In this document: positions 62,278-64,000 of the stretch, in pieces
Layout: each line of letters starts with the position of its first letter
How positions within the stretch are numbered: the stretch's first letter is position 1
NCBI GenBank assembly: GCA_024403855.1
Contig: JAKSRC010000004.1
Span: forward strand, 1 to 64,000
Length of the DNA stretch: 64,000 bases
Reading direction: 5' to 3'
DNA from: Saccharofermentans sp.
Lineage (GTDB): Bacteria > Bacillota > Clostridia > Saccharofermentanales > Saccharofermentanaceae
Made by a program: the position numbers and the translations under genes
Notes under the pieces: generated by a model
Database searches by the model: none
The model's input: only the letters and a program-made list of their open reading frames with translations
What the model was told of the DNA's origin: nothing

Positions 62278-64000
62278 ATGATTAAAAGATTAAATAAGTC
62301 AAAGAAAAGCAAGCAGGGCGCAATTCTTATTATTGTTGTTCTTATCCTCGCACTTGCTATGATCTTCATTGCATCCGCTATGATGCTTACTCAGTCTACA
62401 AGACGTCGTCTTTATTCTGAGACAATGAAGAGCCAGGCTAGACTTACAGTTACTTCTGCCTCAGAAGTCTTCTTAGAAGCACTTAAGATGCAGGAAATCA
62501 CAGATACCCAGATTGAGTCAATCATGGGTCAGACACACGGTGCGGGCAAGTCCAAGGTAAAGATGGTTGTTCCTGGAGTGCCTGGTATGTCTGAAGCTGC
62601 TGATAACTGCACATATCTTGATATTTACGCAGATCCAACAAATACTGATATCGTTTATTGCGATTTCACAACAATCATTGGCAATCAGACAGAGAACGTT
62701 CAGGTTGTTCTCAAGGCTGAGAAGGAAGAACCTGCTTTCGGTACTCAGTTCAAGAACCAGGTTGAAGTTGCCGGTGGTGTCGGTGTAGGTGAATTGAGAT
62801 TCACACGTGGTTGCGGTATGTGGGATGCAAGCAAGATTTCTGCTCCTACAGATAACAACATCGTTATGAGAGGTTCTTATAAGGGCCAGACTTCAAGCTC
62901 ACAGTATTTCTCCGATGCAGTCTTCGGTCAGGATGCTCACGATGTTCAGTTGGGCGGTGGTGAGAAGTTCTACGGAAGAATGGTATTCCTTCAGGGTTCA
63001 CAGATGAGCTGCCGTTCAAGCGCTGACGTTTATGGTGATATTTACTTGATCGGTAAGGATAACAGCGCAGGCTTGGCTCTTAAGGATCCCGGACAAGCTG
63101 GTTTGTGGGACAATCTCTCCGGTAAGAAGAATAACTTCGTATTCTCCGGAAGAAGCGTTCAGAATGATAGTGGCGACCAGAACAAGAAGATTTATGGCGC
63201 TCTTACAAACGGTGCTACTCACAACATTTTCTTCGTTGACGCAAGTGGTAACAGCGTAGGTGCTACACACAACAACATGAAGGGTAAGGCTAGTGATTCA
63301 TATAGCTACGACCTTAGCACATACTCAAAGACTAATAAGGCAACACTTACCGGTTTGGCTGCATCTGTAAAGAGATACCAGGGTTGGAACTACAGTAGCG
63401 CTTCAAATCCGTTCCCGTCTGCTTCTTCAGTATTTAGTAAGCTTTGTCCTGATGGTAAGACAGCTACAGGTAACGGTTCAGTTGCACTTACATATGCAAC
63501 ACATAGCCCTGATGGATCTAAGTCTTATCCTGCAGGCACAGCAATTCCTAATGGTCAGAAGTATGTTGTAAATCCTGTTACAACATCTTACCCTACCTAC
63601 AAGATGACAAATGGTGTTATTGATGCGGACAAGGTAATCAACCTCAACAGCATTTCATCTTCAGTTAACCTTGCTCCTGGTTACTACTACATTACAGGTA
63701 ATAGCAACACAGTAAGCCTTGGTGATGATAGCACAAAGAACAATCCTATCGTTATCGGTATCGATGGTTCAGTTGGAGATGAGTATCGTTTCTACTTCGC
63801 AGCTAATCATACATTTACACTCAGAGGCGTAATCTTTGCAGTTTATAATGCAAATGCTCAGAAGCCCGTTATCTTCATCATGGAAGATGGTGCAAGACTC
63901 CAGCTTTCACATGCAAATGACGGTGGCAGCTCCAAGCTCTGCTCTGCAGGTTTCCTCTCTATTCCTAACAGACCTAATTGCAACAACTTCACTAGCATGG
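62278..64000 (+). CDS. large pilin-like (PilX-type N-terminus) surface protein, 3' truncated
   Basis: Open from the ATG at 62278 to the window edge (at least 574 codons). AAGGAAGG lies eight bases upstream. The N-terminus is a basic leader, KQGAILIIVVLILAL and a hydrophobic helix to about residue 37, followed by TQSTRRRLYSETMKSQARL, the layout of PilX-type minor pilins with a likely cleavage after Gly14. The rest is a long Gly/Asn/Ser/Thr-rich beta-strand region with segments such as VEVAGGVGVGELRF and ADVYGDIYLIGKD, suggesting a beta-helix or adhesin shaft. It is much longer than ordinary minor pilins. The gene continues beyond the window. Confidence 0.7.
   Translation, partial: MIKRLNKSKKSKQGAILIIVVLILALAMIFIASAMMLTQSTRRRLYSETMKSQARLTVTSASEVFLEALKMQEITDTQIESIMGQTHGAGKSKVKMVVPGVPGMSEAADNCTYLDIYADPTNTDIVYCDFTTIIGNQTENVQVVLKAEKEEPAFGTQFKNQVEVAGGVGVGELRFTRGCGMWDASKISAPTDNNIVMRGSYKGQTSSSQYFSDAVFGQDAHDVQLGGGEKFYGRMVFLQGSQMSCRSSADVYGDIYLIGKDNSAGLALKDPGQAGLWDNLSGKKNNFVFSGRSVQNDSGDQNKKIYGALTNGATHNIFFVDASGNSVGATHNNMKGKASDSYSYDLSTYSKTNKATLTGLAASVKRYQGWNYSSASNPFPSASSVFSKLCPDGKTATGNGSVALTYATHSPDGSKSYPAGTAIPNGQKYVVNPVTTSYPTYKMTNGVIDADKVINLNSISSSVNLAPGYYYITGNSNTVSLGDDSTKNNPIVIGIDGSVGDEYRFYFAANHTFTLRGVIFAVYNANAQKPVIFIMEDGARLQLSHANDGGSSKLCSAGFLSIPNRPNCNNFTSM

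Overview
The window looks like chromosomal core sequence from an anaerobic, low-to-mid GC Gram-positive bacterium of the Clostridia, probably a fibre-degrading gut or rumen type. Reasons: strong AGGAGG-type ribosome binding sites with some TTG/GTG starts; HPr kinase, RapZ and WhiA; a DnaD/DnaI-type replication loader pair; pyruvate:ferredoxin oxidoreductase; ECF transporter genes; and neighbouring cellobiose and cellodextrin phosphorylase genes. I cannot place it to genus from sequence alone. There are no rRNA or tRNA genes, no CRISPR array and no recognisable insertion sequence.

Layout. 1-758 holds no credible gene; it carries an array of a short palindromic motif and an imperfect direct repeat. 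759-9982 has two GH94 phosphorylases followed closely by hprK, murB, rapZ and whiA. 10114-12414 encodes a membrane-anchored beta-propeller protein and a small unknown protein. 12556-17214 runs through an unknown membrane protein, a uridine-kinase-like protein, metA, an NAD(P)H-hydrate dehydratase and alr. 17311-23769 is the distal spc/alpha ribosomal operon (secY, adk, map, infA, rpmJ, rpsM, rpsK, rpsD, rpoA, rplQ), followed by a fused ECF ATPase, ecfT, a ROK glucokinase and truA. 28390-30263 has NfeD, an SPFH protein and a cyclophilin. 30313-35952 is a surface-glycosylation neighbourhood: an unknown polytopic protein, a polyprenyl-phosphate glycosyltransferase and a YfhO protein. 36013-44497 has phosphoglucomutase, a HAD phosphatase, a VanW/G5 protein and PFOR. 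44698-48590 has DnaD, a DnaI/DnaC-like loader, AcpS, an SH3 plus degenerate NlpC/P60 membrane protein, and L28. 48731-55826 has serS, a DUF4015-type glycoside hydrolase, a degenerate Nudix protein, a YigZ protein, HtrA, a 41-residue membrane protein and a foldase-like protein. 55948-62099 is a second YfhO pair coupled to a DEDDh exonuclease. The window ends inside a large pilin-like surface protein gene.

How the genes fit together. Cellodextrins and cellobiose are phosphorolysed to glucose-1-phosphate and glucose; phosphoglucomutase and the ROK glucokinase both feed glucose-6-phosphate; PFOR oxidises the resulting pyruvate. HPr kinase lies 32 bases behind the phosphorylases, so sugar sensing may be co-transcribed with cellodextrin use. 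A second theme is the cell envelope: MurB, Alr, VanW/G5, three YfhO-type proteins with a CsbB/GtrB-like transferase, HtrA, the foldase-like protein, and two wall-enzyme-like proteins whose catalytic motifs have been lost or reshaped.

The most unusual points are the NlpC/P60 and Nudix domains without catalytic residues, the one-polypeptide EcfA1-EcfA2 fusion, a glycoside hydrolase gene with no room for a leader, a structured 221-base gap between rpmJ and rpsM, the leftmost palindrome array, six tandem gene overlaps of exactly 8 bases, and the truncated pilin-like gene with a structured leader. I found no single gene cluster that clearly constitutes a new system; the best candidates are the YfhO modules and the pseudoenzymes.
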